A stretch of 64,000 bases of DNA from an uncultured Tateyamaria sp. (lineage in GTDB: Bacteria; Pseudomonadota; Alphaproteobacteria; Rhodobacterales; Rhodobacteraceae), in assembly GCF_947487805.1 (NCBI RefSeq), contig NZ_CANKXW010000011.1, forward strand, positions 82,501 to 146,500, read 5' to 3'. A program made the position numbers and the translations under genes. The stretch's first letter is position 1. Each line of letters opens with the position of its first letter. Under the pieces are notes generated by a model. The model was not told where the DNA came from and searched no databases. It worked only from the letters and a program-made list of their open reading frames with translations. Below, one piece after another: positions 19,388 through 28,384 of this stretch.

Positions 19388-21751
19388 ATGCCAAAAGACG
19401 GAGGCATCGGCGCCAGCAGCAAGCGGCGCGAGGACGTACGGTTTCTGACAGGGGCCGGCAATTACACTGACGACATCAACATCCACGGGCAGGCGCATGT
19501 GTTCTTTCTGCGCTCTGACATTGCCCATGGCACCATCACCAGCGTCGACACCAGTGCCGCCGAAGCCATGCCCGGCGTGGTCAAGGTCTTTACCGGCGCG
19601 GATTTCGAGGGCGTGGGCTCCATTCCTTGCGGCTGGCAAGTGACCGACAGGCACGGCGATCCGATGCAGGAACCGGCGCACCCCGTGCTGGCGCAGGGCA
19701 AGGTGCGCCATGTGGGTGAACCCATCGCCGCCGTGGTCGCCGAGACCCTGGCCGAGGCCCGTGACGCCGCCGAGGCGATCTCCGTGGACATTGCCGAACT
19801 GCCCGCCGTTGTGAACATGAAGGACGCGCTCAAGGACGGGGCGACCAAGGTGCATGACGATCTGACGAGCAACCTCTGCTACGACTGGGGCTTTGTCGAG
19901 GAAAACAAGGACGCCGTGAACAAGGCCTTTGACGAGGCGGCACACGTCACCTCGCTGGAGCTGGTCAACAACCGCCTTGTCGCCAACCCGATGGAGCCGC
20001 GTGTCGCCGTGGGCGAGTATGCCCGCGGCACGGATGAGCACACGCTTTATACCACGTCGCAGAACCCGCATGTGATCCGTCTGTTGATGGGCGCGTTTGT
20101 TCTGGGCATCCCGGAGCACAAGTTGCGCGTCGTGGCCCCCGATGTGGGCGGCGGGTTCGGCACCAAGATCTTCCACTATCAGGAAGAAGCGTTTTGCACC
20201 TTTGCGGCCAAGGCCTGCAACCGTCCGGTCAAGTGGACCTCGTCCCGCTCCGAGGCGTTCATCTCGGACGCCCATGGGCGCGACCACGTGACCAAGATCG
20301 AACTGGCGCTGGATGCGGACAACAATTTTACCGCGATCCGTACGGAAACCCATGCCAACATGGGGGCCTATCTGTCGACCTTTGCGCCCTCCGTGCCCAC
20401 ATGGCTGCACGGCACGCTGATGGCGGGGAACTACAAGACCCCGCTGATCTATGTGAACGTCAAGGCGGTGTTCACCAACACTGTGCCGGTGGACGCCTAT
20501 CGCGGGGCAGGCCGCCCCGAGGCGACGTTCCAGTTGGAGCGTGTGGTGGACAAGGCCGCGCGCGAGCTGGGTGTTGATCCTATCGCGCTGCGTCGCCAGA
20601 ATTTCATCACCGAATTCCCCTATGCCACGCCCGTGGCGGTCGAATATGACACCGGGGATTACCACGCGACAATGGACAAGCTCGAAGAGATGGGCGATTT
20701 CGCCGGTTTCGCCGCGCGCCGTGCCGAAAGCGAGAAAAACGGCAAGCTGCGGGGCTTGGGCGTGAACTGCTATATTGAGGCCTGCGGCATCGCGCCGTCG
20801 AACCTCGTGGGGCAGCTGGGCGCGCGGGCTGGCTTGTATGAAAGTGCCACCGTGCGGGTGAATGCCACTGGCGGCCTTGTCGTGATGACCGGGTCGCATT
20901 CCCACGGGCAGGGGCACGAGACGTCCTTTGCGCAAGTGGTGGCCGAGATGATCGGTATTGATGAGAGCATGATCGAGATCGTGCATGGCGACACGTCGAA
21001 GGTGCCGATGGGCATGGGGACCTATGGCTCGCGGTCGATTGCGGTCGGCGGCTCGGCCATGGTCCGTGCGACGGAAAAGATCATCAACAAGGCCAAAAAG
21101 ATCGCCTCGCACCTGCTCGAAGCCTCAGAGACGGATATCGAGCTGAAGGACGGCGCGTTCTCGGTTGCGGGCACGGACAAGTCCGTGGCCTGGGGGGATG
21201 TGACCCTCGCCGCTTACGTGCCGCACAACTATCCGCTCGAGGATATCGAGCCGGGGCTGGAAGAGACGGCCTTCTATGATCCGTCGAATTTCACATACCC
21301 GTCAGGGGCTTACGCCTGTGAAGTTGAAGTGGATCCCGACACCGGCAAGGTCAGTATCGAACGCTTTGCGGCCGCAGATGACTTTGGCAACATCATCAAT
21401 CCGATGATTGTGACGGGTCAGGTCCATGGCGGTCTGGCGCAGGGGATCGGGCAGGCGCTGCTCGAGAACTGTGCCTATGACGAGAACGGCCAGTTGCTGA
21501 GCGCGTCCTACATGGACTATGCGATGCCGCGTGCCGATGACCTGCCGATGTTCTCGGTGGATCATTCCTGCCAGACGCCGTGCACCCACAACCCGCTTGG
21601 GGTCAAGGGCTGCGGCGAGGCGGGTGCTATCGGGTCGCCCCCTGCGGTGGTGAATGCGGTGGTCGATGCGCTGCAATCGGCGGGCAAGGACGTGACCCAT
21701 GTGGACATGCCCCTGTCGCCGGATCGTGTCTGGGCGGCGATGAACGGCTGA
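19388..21751 (+). CDS. coxL: form II aerobic CO dehydrogenase-like large molybdenum subunit
   Basis: A 787-residue molybdopterin subunit of the xanthine-oxidase family. The active-site loop reads AYRGAGR (residues 370-376), the form II signature; form I enzymes have AYxCSFR. VGGGFGTKIF and the C-terminal GVKGCGEAGAIG with the catalytic Glu are present. The start MPKDGGIGASSKRREDV follows GGGAGGA; the frame is open further upstream, across coxS, but without family sequence. Form II-only roseobacters have been reported not to oxidise CO, so the true substrate is uncertain. Confidence 0.92.
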   Translation: MPKDGGIGASSKRREDVRFLTGAGNYTDDINIHGQAHVFFLRSDIAHGTITSVDTSAAEAMPGVVKVFTGADFEGVGSIPCGWQVTDRHGDPMQEPAHPVLAQGKVRHVGEPIAAVVAETLAEARDAAEAISVDIAELPAVVNMKDALKDGATKVHDDLTSNLCYDWGFVEENKDAVNKAFDEAAHVTSLELVNNRLVANPMEPRVAVGEYARGTDEHTLYTTSQNPHVIRLLMGAFVLGIPEHKLRVVAPDVGGGFGTKIFHYQEEAFCTFAAKACNRPVKWTSSRSEAFISDAHGRDHVTKIELALDADNNFTAIRTETHANMGAYLSTFAPSVPTWLHGTLMAGNYKTPLIYVNVKAVFTNTVPVDAYRGAGRPEATFQLERVVDKAARELGVDPIALRRQNFITEFPYATPVAVEYDTGDYHATMDKLEEMGDFAGFAARRAESEKNGKLRGLGVNCYIEACGIAPSNLVGQLGARAGLYESATVRVNATGGLVVMTGSHSHGQGHETSFAQVVAEMIGIDESMIEIVHGDTSKVPMGMGTYGSRSIAVGGSAMVRATEKIINKAKKIASHLLEASETDIELKDGAFSVAGTDKSVAWGDVTLAAYVPHNYPLEDIEPGLEETAFYDPSNFTYPSGAYACEVEVDPDTGKVSIERFAAADDFGNIINPMIVTGQVHGGLAQGIGQALLENCAYDENGQLLSASYMDYAMPRADDLPMFSVDHSCQTPCTHNPLGVKGCGEAGAIGSPPAVVNAVVDALQSAGKDVTHVDMPLSPDRVWAAMNG

Positions 21752-21768
21752 ATGGAAAGGGCAGGACC

Positions 21769-21812
21769 GGGGGCCAGCCCCCGGACCCCCGGAGTTTATT
21801 TGGCAAGATGAC
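21769..21812. repeat. GC-rich hairpin element, copy 2 (between coxL and coxM)
   Basis: GGGGGCCAGCCCCC followed by GGACCCCCGGAGTTTATTTGGC and AAGATGA. It is closely related to the copy at 19275. Its position inside the operon suggests an mRNA hairpin rather than a full terminator. Confidence 0.65.
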
Positions 21813-21845
21813 AAGGATCATGTTGCCGAGAAGAAGGACCTGAAG

Positions 21846-22634
21846 ATGTATAACTTCGAATTTGCAAAACCCAGTTCAGTTGCGGATGCAGTTGCGGCAC
21901 TGGGAGAAGAGGACGCACAGGCGCTGGGCGGCGGGCAGACCCTGATCCCCACGCTCAAGCAGCGGCTGGCGAGCCCGACAAAACTGGTGAGCCTCAAGGG
22001 CATTTCCGAGATGCAGGGTGTGTGCACCGGCGACGACGGTGCGCTGTGTATCGGTGGGGCCACGTGCCATGCCACCGTGGCAGCAGAGGCTGGGGCCTAC
22101 CCGGCGCTGGCATCCACGGCGGCCCATATCGGGGATCCGGCGGTGCGCAACCGTGGGACCATCGGCGGCAGCCTCGCCAACAATGACCCCTCCGCCTGCT
22201 ATCCCGCGGCTGCACTTGCGTCGGGTGCCACCATTGTCACCAACAGCCGCGAGATTGCAGCCGACGACTATTTCCAGGGCATGTTCACCACCGCGCTGGA
22301 CGAGGGCGAAATCATCACCGAGGTCCGGTTCCCGGTTCCGGAAAAGGCGAACTACCAGAAGTTCGTGCAACCCGCCTCGCGCTTTGCGCTGGTGGGGGTC
22401 TATGTGGCGAAATTCGCAGATGGCGTGCGCGTGGCGATCACCGGGGCCAGCAATGACGGCGTATTCCGCTGGGCCGAGGCTGAGGCGGCGCTGTCCGCTA
22501 ACTTCTCTGCGGATGCCATCGACGGATTGTCCCTGAGCGGCGATGACATGATCAGCGATCTGCATGGCACCGACGCCTACCGGGCACATCTGTGCGCGGT
22601 GATGACCAAACGGGCGGTTGCGGCAGCGGCGTGA
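21846..22634 (+). CDS. coxM: form II aerobic CO dehydrogenase-like medium FAD subunit
   Basis: A 262-residue flavoprotein subunit with the two FAD-pyrophosphate motifs of the family (ALGGGQTLIP near residue 28 and RGTIGGSLANNDP near 105) and the C-terminal CO_deh_flav_C-like domain. It completes the S-L-M set. Accessory genes usual beside form I clusters (coxD, E, F, G) are absent in this window. Its stop overlaps a GTG of the following small reading frame. Confidence 0.92.
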   Translation: MYNFEFAKPSSVADAVAALGEEDAQALGGGQTLIPTLKQRLASPTKLVSLKGISEMQGVCTGDDGALCIGGATCHATVAAEAGAYPALASTAAHIGDPAVRNRGTIGGSLANNDPSACYPAAALASGATIVTNSREIAADDYFQGMFTTALDEGEIITEVRFPVPEKANYQKFVQPASRFALVGVYVAKFADGVRVAITGASNDGVFRWAEAEAALSANFSADAIDGLSLSGDDMISDLHGTDAYRAHLCAVMTKRAVAAAA

Positions 22635-23125
22635 TCGGGTCCGTGACATATCTGTGGAAGGGCTGCCTGATGGCGGCCCTTTTGTTTTTCGGGGGGCCGT
22701 TGGCTGCAAAGGACAAGGACCCGCCTCGCGCCGATGTCGTGGCCTGTGTCCGCGCCGTCGACGACTTGGAAGATATCATACGCGGTCCGATGCAAAGCCA
22801 TTGTTTGGTGATTGCTGGGAATTTTTGCGAACAGCCCCAAAGTGGGCCCATCCTCGCTTGTCTGGACCGAATGACCGAAGATATGAGGAAATTTGTTGCC
22901 TGATCGGTGCCTTTGCTGCCGGACGACGTTGAGGTCATGGATTTTCAATCTGCTGGGATCAAACGCCGCTTGGACGGGTTGCGAATGCCTGGCGATAGCT
23001 TGGCGCATTGCACAAAACAACACAGCAAGACCTTCGACATCACTGTTTGCAGAGGAGCAGCAGCTTTTGGAGACGTGTTGACAGCGTTCTCGCTTGCCCG
23101 ACATTTCGGTGTCGACTTGCCCTAG
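22631..23125 (+). pseudogene. small exported Cys-containing protein gene interrupted by one TGA
   Basis: A GTG overlapping the coxM stop (GTGA) opens a frame with a signal-peptide-like start (WKGCLMAALLFFGGPLAA) and then four cysteines. It stops at TGA 22901-22903 after MRKFVA, giving 90 residues. The same frame continues open for 73 more codons (PLLPDDVEVMDFQSAGIKRR ...) to a TAG at 23123-23125. If the TGA replaced a TGG, the intact protein would be about 164 residues. The pattern is loosely like periplasmic LprI-type proteins, but the family is not certain. The 90-residue product alone could still be functional. Confidence 0.42.
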
Positions 23126-23871
23126 ATCGACCCCGCTTCGACCATGAAGTTATTGGCCGTACACATCGCGCTGTCGTCCGACGCCAGCCACAGCACCATC
23201 CGCGCCACATAGACGGGGTCGATCAGGTCGGGCAGGCATTGCCGCGCGCGGTGCGCCTCCAGCGCCTCTGGCGTGGCCCACAGTTCCTTCTGCCGGTCCG
23301 TCATGATCCAGCCCGGCACAACCGTGTTCACCCGGATGCGGTGGTTGCCCAGATCGCGGGCCATGGTGCGGGTCAGGCCGTGCACCGCCGCCTTGGCCGT
23401 CGTGTAGGCCGGGAAACCGCCGCCCGCTTCCCACCAGGAATTCGAGCCGAGATTGACGATCGATCCGCCGCCGGCATCCATCATGCCCGGTGCCACCGCC
23501 TGAATGGCAAAGAACATGTGGCGCAGGTTCGTCTGCATCCGCTCGTCCCAGTATTCCGGCGTCACCTCGCGCCAGTCATGGCGGTCGTCGCGCGCGGCAT
23601 TGTTGACCAGAACGGTGAAGGGGCCGACCTTTTCGGCCAGCGTGGCAATGGCGGCGCGCGTGGCCTCGATATCGCGCAGATCGCACAGGGCGTGGGCCGC
23701 ACCCGTCACCGCGCTCACCTCTGCCGAGGCATCCGCGTCCCGGTCCAGAAATCCAACCCGTGCACCTTGCTCGGCAAAGGCCTCGACCGTCAGTCGCCCA
23801 ATGCCCGAGGCCCCGCCGGTGATCAGGACTGATGCGCCATCAAGGCTGGGATATTTGGCGAATGCGGGCAT
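23122..23871 (-). CDS. short-chain dehydrogenase/reductase
   Basis: A 249-residue classical SDR with the cofactor motif TGGASGIG, NNAA, a serine in NLGSNSWWEAGGG and the YTTAK catalytic Tyr/Lys, followed by VNTVVPGWI. An Asp at LDRDAD after strand 2 suggests NAD+ preference. The sequence is reminiscent of sugar or polyol dehydrogenases of roseobacters; the substrate is unknown. It is convergent with the interrupted gene after coxM and stands alone. Confidence 0.88.
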   Translation of the reverse strand: MPAFAKYPSLDGASVLITGGASGIGRLTVEAFAEQGARVGFLDRDADASAEVSAVTGAAHALCDLRDIEATRAAIATLAEKVGPFTVLVNNAARDDRHDWREVTPEYWDERMQTNLRHMFFAIQAVAPGMMDAGGGSIVNLGSNSWWEAGGGFPAYTTAKAAVHGLTRTMARDLGNHRIRVNTVVPGWIMTDRQKELWATPEALEAHRARQCLPDLIDPVYVARMVLWLASDDSAMCTANNFMVEAGSI

Positions 23872-24006
23872 GGGACCTCCAAAAGAGCTGTGAGCGGTAA
23901 CAGTCTCTTATTCTAGCGCACCAGACGCGCCGTCAAGGCCGCCCGACGAACGCCGTATACGGATCACGGCGTCGTCATGTGCCAGGGGATGAACCGGGCA
24001 ACAACA

Positions 24007-24032
24007 AAGGGCGCTGCAATTGCAACGCCCTT
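24007..24032 (-). terminator. rho-independent terminator after infC
   Basis: On the minus strand AAGGGCGTTGCA and TGCAGCGCCCTT pair (one G-U) and are followed by TGTTGTT. It lies about 20 bases after the infC stop. Confidence 0.6.
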
Positions 24033-24051
24033 GGATCACGGAGTATTTGCG

Positions 24052-24603
24052 TTACCCCTTGGCGGGCAGCGGGCCGATCAGCATGACCATCTGGCGACCT
24101 TCCATCTTGGGAAAGTTCTCGACCTTGCCGTGTTCCTTGGTGTCCTCGGCCACCCGTTCCAACAGCTCGCGGCCAAGGTTCTGGTGCGCCATCTCGCGCC
24201 CCCGGAACCGCAGCGTCACCTTTACCTTGTCGCCGTTTTCAAGGAACTTGAACACGTTGCGCATCTTGACATCATAGTCATTGGTGTCGGTATTGGGCCG
24301 GAACTTGACCTCTTTGATCTCGATGATCTTCTGTTTCTTGCGGGCTTCGCTCTCGCGCTTTTGCTGTTCATACTTGAACTTGCCGAAATCCATGATCTTG
24401 CACACGGGCGGATTGGCGTTTGGCGAAATTTCCACCAGGTCCAGTCCGGCCTCGTCGGCCATGTCCATGGCGCGGGCGGGGGACACAACGCCGACATTTT
24501 CGCCGTCGGCGCCAATCAGGCGGATTTCTGGGGCACGGATCTTGTCATTGACGCGCGGGCCGGTGTCACGTTGAGGCGGCGCGTTGTGGGGTCTGCGAGC
24601 GAT
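24052..24603 (-). CDS. infC: translation initiation factor IF-3 with AUC start codon
   Basis: A 183-residue IF-3, which binds the 30S subunit and checks the start codon. The family N-terminus [19 protein letters not shown] begins right after an ATC codon at 24603, with AGGA seven bases upstream; no ATG/GTG fits the family length (an ATG at 24642 adds 13 non-family residues and overlaps the AGGA region). A non-AUG start is a known trait of infC, used for autoregulation because IF-3 rejects such codons. The N domain, the lysine-rich linker ([18 protein letters not shown]) and the C domain are all intact. Confidence 0.93.
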   Translation of the reverse strand: MARRPHNAPPQRDTGPRVNDKIRAPEIRLIGADGENVGVVSPARAMDMADEAGLDLVEISPNANPPVCKIMDFGKFKYEQQKRESEARKKQKIIEIKEVKFRPNTDTNDYDVKMRNVFKFLENGDKVKVTLRFRGREMAHQNLGRELLERVAEDTKEHGKVENFPKMEGRQMVMLIGPLPAKG

Positions 24604-24804
24604 GGTGGTTGTCCTTGGATCATTTCCGGAAATTGAGGCCAAAACCTAGCCCTAGACCGCGCCGTCTTCAACCCTCGAAATCGGCCATACTGCGCCGAAA
24701 TCGCGGATTTTCCCCCTTGCACCTTTTGTTTCCGACGCGCATCTGACCCCTTGGAACTCATCACGCGCTCTGTGCGTTGGTCCGACATAAAAGGGGACAT
24801 CAAA

Positions 24805-26154
24805 ATGAAAAATCTGATCTGGATCGTGGTTGCTGCGGTTGTGCTGGGCGGGGCGTATCTGCTCTTTTCCGGCAAAACGCCGCAAGAGGCGGTGACGGAT
24901 GCCGCCGAGGCCGTGAATGCGCCCGCCGCTCTGGAGAGCGCAAGCGACGCCGTCGGTGCCGCGGCTGACGCCACGACCGACACCGTGGCCGGTGCGGTTG
25001 ATGCGGCAACGGATGCCGTGGGCAGCGCGGTTGATGCGGTTGCCGAAACCGCCGAGGACGCCGCTGCCGCAGCCGGTGACGCGGTTGACGCGGCCGTGGA
25101 CGCCGCAACTGATGCTGGCCAGGCACTGGTCGAGACCGGTGAAAATGCCGTCGATGCCGTTGCCGATGCTGCGAGCGACGCGGTGGATGCGGTGACGGGC
25201 ACGGCGGGTGATGCCGTTGATGCCACGGCGGACGCGGCCAGCGACACCGCAGATGCCGTGGCTGACACCGCCAGTGATGCGGCTGATGCGACCGCAGACG
25301 CCGCCGACGCCGCCGTTGAGACTGCGGACGAGGCGGTTGATGCCACCGCAGACGCGGCCAGCGACACCGCAGATGCCGTGGCTGACACCGCCAGTGATGC
25401 GGCTGATGCGACCGCAGACGCCGCAGACGCCGCCGTTGAGACAGCGGACGAGGCGGTTGATGCGACCGCGGACGCGGCCAGCGACACCGCAGATGCCGTG
25501 GCTGACACCGCCAGTGATGCAGCTGATGCGACCGCAGACGCAGCCGACGCCGCCGTTGAGACAGCGGACGAGGCGGTTGATGCGACCGCAGACGCGGCCA
25601 GTGACACGGCTGATGCCGTGGCCGATACTGCAACTGACGCCGTGGATGCGACCACGGACGCCGCAACAGATGCGGTCGATGCAACCACGGACGCAGCCAG
25701 CGACGCGGCAGATGCGGCTACGGATACGGCGACTGATGCTGCCGAAGCAGTGACCGAAGTGGACCAAAACGCCGCCGCCGCAGCAGCGGATGCGGGTGCG
25801 GATGCCACCGAGGCGGCGACAGATGCCGTCACCGAAACCACCGAGGCCGCGACTGAAACGGCCGAGCCTGCGACCAACACGGTCGACACGCTGGTGCAGG
25901 AAGGTGGCAATGACGCCATCGCCGAGGCCGCCGAAACAGCCGCCGAAGGGACCGAAACCGCGACAGGCGGTCTGGCGGATCTGCTGACCGTGGACGGGTT
26001 CGACCTGACCAAGGTGACCGACATGATCGACAACTCCGACGCTCTGAACGCGATCCAGAAAACGACGCTCAAGGCGGGGATCGAACAGGCCCAGGACAAT
26101 CCCGAAGTCCTCAAGGGTCTTCTGGATCAGCTGAAAGACGCGATGGGCCTCTGA
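24805..26154 (+). CDS. membrane-anchored Ala/Asp/Thr-rich repeat protein of unknown function
   Basis: A 449-residue protein starting MKNLIWIVVAAVVLGGAYLL, a single signal anchor, after GGGGA at 24793-24797. Residues 35-385 are almost entirely Ala, Asp, Thr, Val, Ser and Glu. Three near-identical 40-residue repeats lie at about 139-178, 179-218 and 219-258, and a fourth is partial. The repeat, rich in AxDA steps, looks like a long acidic amphipathic helix, similar in style to LEA or apolipoprotein-like proteins. A distinct globular tail (about 390-449, GGLADLLTVDGFDLTKVTDM ...) follows. A periplasmic rod or spacer role is an inference. Large antisense frames here are artefacts of the repeat. 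Confidence 0.8.
   Translation: MKNLIWIVVAAVVLGGAYLLFSGKTPQEAVTDAAEAVNAPAALESASDAVGAAADATTDTVAGAVDAATDAVGSAVDAVAETAEDAAAAAGDAVDAAVDAATDAGQALVETGENAVDAVADAASDAVDAVTGTAGDAVDATADAASDTADAVADTASDAADATADAADAAVETADEAVDATADAASDTADAVADTASDAADATADAADAAVETADEAVDATADAASDTADAVADTASDAADATADAADAAVETADEAVDATADAASDTADAVADTATDAVDATTDAATDAVDATTDAASDAADAATDTATDAAEAVTEVDQNAAAAAADAGADATEAATDAVTETTEAATETAEPATNTVDTLVQEGGNDAIAEAAETAAEGTETATGGLADLLTVDGFDLTKVTDMIDNSDALNAIQKTTLKAGIEQAQDNPEVLKGLLDQLKDAMGL
25219..25578 (+). repeat. three tandem 120-bp coding repeats
   Basis: Copies start at 25219, 25339 and 25459, each 40 codons, with only a few silent or near-silent differences between copies. A fourth, diverging copy begins at 25579. 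The high DNA identity indicates recent duplication or ongoing homogenisation, so copy number may vary among strains. Confidence 0.9.
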
Positions 26155-26202
26155 CCCGCGCGGGGCCGGGGGGCCATACCCTCCGGCCACACCCTGCATA
26201 CG

Positions 26203-26239
26203 AAAAAGGCCGGAGCGCATGTCGCCTCCGGCCTTTTTT
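26203..26239. terminator. strong bidirectional terminator
   Basis: AAAAAGGCCGGAG and CTCCGGCCTTTTT form a perfect 13-bp stem with a 10-base loop and T-runs on both strands. It separates the repeat-protein gene from the convergent fpr gene. Confidence 0.93.
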
Positions 26240-26260
26240 GATCTGCGATTGAAGGCAGGA

Positions 26261-27112
26261 TCAGTCGAGGAATGCCTTCTCCACCACGTAATGGGCGGGT
26301 TTGGAATTGGCGCCTTCTTCCAGACCATACGCCTCGAACATCGCCTTGAGTTCCAGGTTGAACGCCAGGTTGCCACAGATCATCGCGCGGTCCGTGTCAG
26401 GGTTCAGCGGCGGCACGCCCAGATCGGCAAAGGCCTCGCCCGACTTCATCAGATCGGTGATGCGGCCCATCTTGGGGCTCTCTTCGCGGGTGGTGGTGGG
26501 GTAATACTTGATCTTCTTCCAGAAGCCATCGCCGATCAACTCGTTCAACAGCGCGTCCGACTTCAGATCCTCGATCAGCTTGGCACCATATTCCAGCTCG
26601 CCCACCTCGCGGCAGGTGTGCGTGATGATGACCTCGTCATAATCCTCATAGGTCTGCGGCTCGCGCAAGAGCGAGGCAAAAGGCGCAAAACCGGTACCGG
26701 TGGCAAAGAACCACAGCCGCTTGCCCGGCAACAACGCGTCATGCACCAAGGTTCCCACGGGCTTGGGGCGCAGAATGATCTCTTCGCCCACCTTGATGTG
26801 CTGCAACCGCGAGGTCAGCGGGCCGTCGGGCACCTTGATCGAATAGAACTCCAACTCCTCGTCCCAGCTGGGCGAGGCGATGGAGTAGGCGCGCAGCAGC
26901 GGCTTTTGCTTGCCGGTCTCGGGATGTGGCTCGCCCATCAGGCCGATCATCACGAACTCGCCCGACCGGAACCGCAGCGACGCAGGCCGCGTCACGCGGA
27001 AGGAAAACAGACGGTCGGTCCAGTGCGTGACCTGCGTCACGGTCTGGGCATCGGGCAGGGCGGGGGTCGCCTTGACGGCGCTGGCTTGGTTCACAGGTGT
27101 TTGCTCGGTCAT
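26261..27112 (-). CDS. fpr: ferredoxin/flavodoxin-NADP+ reductase
   Basis: A 283-residue FAD enzyme exchanging electrons between NADPH and ferredoxin. RAYSIASPSW is the FAD-binding RxYS motif, ATGTGFAPFASLLRE the NADP pyrophosphate site, and ICGNLAFN the later NADP motif. The C-terminus ends in HYVVEKAFLD. It follows the sulfite-reduction genes in the same direction with a 106-base gap, so it could supply ferredoxin electrons to CysI, although Fpr also has general roles. Confidence 0.93.
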   Translation of the reverse strand: MTEQTPVNQASAVKATPALPDAQTVTQVTHWTDRLFSFRVTRPASLRFRSGEFVMIGLMGEPHPETGKQKPLLRAYSIASPSWDEELEFYSIKVPDGPLTSRLQHIKVGEEIILRPKPVGTLVHDALLPGKRLWFFATGTGFAPFASLLREPQTYEDYDEVIITHTCREVGELEYGAKLIEDLKSDALLNELIGDGFWKKIKYYPTTTREESPKMGRITDLMKSGEAFADLGVPPLNPDTDRAMICGNLAFNLELKAMFEAYGLEEGANSKPAHYVVEKAFLD

Positions 27113-27218
27113 AACTATGTCAACGCAGGTTTACACCTGCGCCTCTCTCTTTGGGAAGGATTTTGTCGCGGGGATAAGGGCGCAAATGGTCGCGCGCCTT
27201 GATCCGTGTCAACGCAGG

Positions 27219-27629
27219 CTAGTGGTTCGACTGCCCGCGCAGACGCGCCTGATAGTCGTGGTTCTGCCAATCGGCGCGGAACGTCCACTGGTCTTCGGGC
27301 TGGCGGGCGGCCAGAGCCTGGGCGATCTCGACCTCGTCGAACCCGGACCGGCGCGCCATCGCGTATTGATCCGAAATCACGTGCCCCCGCGCCCGCAAAC
27401 GGCCCCGAAAGCCGCGCAACCGCAGCATCCGCGCAATGGTAAACCCGCGCCCGTCGGCAAAGCTGGGGAAATCCACGCGGATGATCTCCGCGCTCAGCGG
27501 GATCTGATCGGGGTCGGCGTCGCTGGGCACATCAAGGGCCACGGCGTCATTGGCGGCCTCGCCCAAGGGCGTGTAACCGCGATCCCATGTGTCGGGGCCA
27601 AAGCCCTGATCCGTCACAATAATTGTCAT
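27219..27629 (-). CDS. DUF934 protein of the sulfur-assimilation operon
   Basis: A 136-residue member of DUF934, a family regularly found beside cysH and cysI. It starts MTIIVTDQGFGPDTWDRGY after GGAGAAA and contains the conserved IIRVDFPSFADGRGFTIARM and LRARGHVISDQYAMARRSGFDEVE segments. Its start overlaps the cysH stop as ATGA. Its biochemical role is not established; an electron-transfer or regulatory function in sulfite reduction has been guessed. Confidence 0.88.
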   Translation of the reverse strand: MTIIVTDQGFGPDTWDRGYTPLGEAANDAVALDVPSDADPDQIPLSAEIIRVDFPSFADGRGFTIARMLRLRGFRGRLRARGHVISDQYAMARRSGFDEVEIAQALAARQPEDQWTFRADWQNHDYQARLRGQSNH

Positions 27630-28378
27630 TTGCTTTCTCCTACGCGCACCATTCTGCCATTCACAAAATGGATGCCACATTCGTCCTTGTCCGTATCGCG
27701 CCAGCGTCCGGCGCGGGGGTCTTCACCTCGTGCCACTGGCGAGGTGCAGGGCGCGCAGCCGATGCTGGGATAGCCCCGCGCCACCAGCGGATGCCGGGGC
27801 AGGCGGTTTTCGTCCATATACTCGGCCACATCCGCAGGGGCCCAGCGGGCCAGCGGATTGACCTTGATCCGGCCCGTGTCGTCCTCGACCTCAAAGAATT
27901 CGAGACGCGCGCGTGTGCCGGATTGGTAGCGTTTGCGCCCGGTGATCCAGCCGCCGTAAGGCGCCAGCGCCTGTTGCAGAGGCCGCGTCTTGCGCAGCGC
28001 GCAGCACGCATCGGTGTCACGCCGGTGCAATGTGCCGTCCGGGTCCTGTACCACAATGTCCTGCGCGCGGATCACGGTCACGTTTTCCAGCCGCAGCCGT
28101 TCGGCCACGTCCTGCTGGTACACCAGCGTCTCGGCAAAGAGCATCTCGGTGTCGATAAAGATCACCGGCACGTCCCGCCGCACCATCGCCGCCAGATGCA
28201 ACAGCACCACCGATTCCGCGCCAAAGCTGGACACGAGTGCGATGTCCGGCACCGCGTCAAAGGCCGCGCGCAGCACATCCGTGGCGCCGTGATGGGTCAG
28301 TTTCGCGTTCAGCGCGCTGACCATCACATGCGCCTCGGGCTGCGTCGGGCCGTGCATATTTGGGGAACAATGAAGCAT
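27626..28378 (-). CDS. cysH: adenylylsulfate/phosphoadenylylsulfate reductase, Fe-S type
   Basis: A 250-residue thiol-dependent reductase yielding sulfite from APS (or PAPS). SSFGAESVVLLHL is the nucleotide (PP-loop-like) motif. Two Cys pairs, DACCALRKTRPL and GCAPCTSP, are the [4Fe-4S] ligands of APS-type enzymes, and DECGIHF carries the catalytic Cys. Starts at 28357 or 28324 are also possible, the last having a better GAGG box. It lies between cysI and DUF934 and is coupled to the latter. Confidence 0.93.
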   Translation of the reverse strand: MLHCSPNMHGPTQPEAHVMVSALNAKLTHHGATDVLRAAFDAVPDIALVSSFGAESVVLLHLAAMVRRDVPVIFIDTEMLFAETLVYQQDVAERLRLENVTVIRAQDIVVQDPDGTLHRRDTDACCALRKTRPLQQALAPYGGWITGRKRYQSGTRARLEFFEVEDDTGRIKVNPLARWAPADVAEYMDENRLPRHPLVARGYPSIGCAPCTSPVARGEDPRAGRWRDTDKDECGIHFVNGRMVRVGESK

Positions 28379-28384
28379 CAGACC

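Noticed and set aside
22901..22903. In-frame TGA as a selenocysteine codon
   Set aside because: No obvious selenocysteine insertion hairpin was seen after it, and nothing recognisable as a selenoprotein family surrounds it; a nonsense change is simpler.
24516..26376. Two long minus-strand frames (532 and 574 codons) with repetitive Ala/Ser/Val or Gly/Arg/Ile composition
   Set aside because: They are shadows of the tandem repeats in the plus-strand Ala/Asp-rich gene, whose signal anchor, ribosome site and globular tail make it the real gene.
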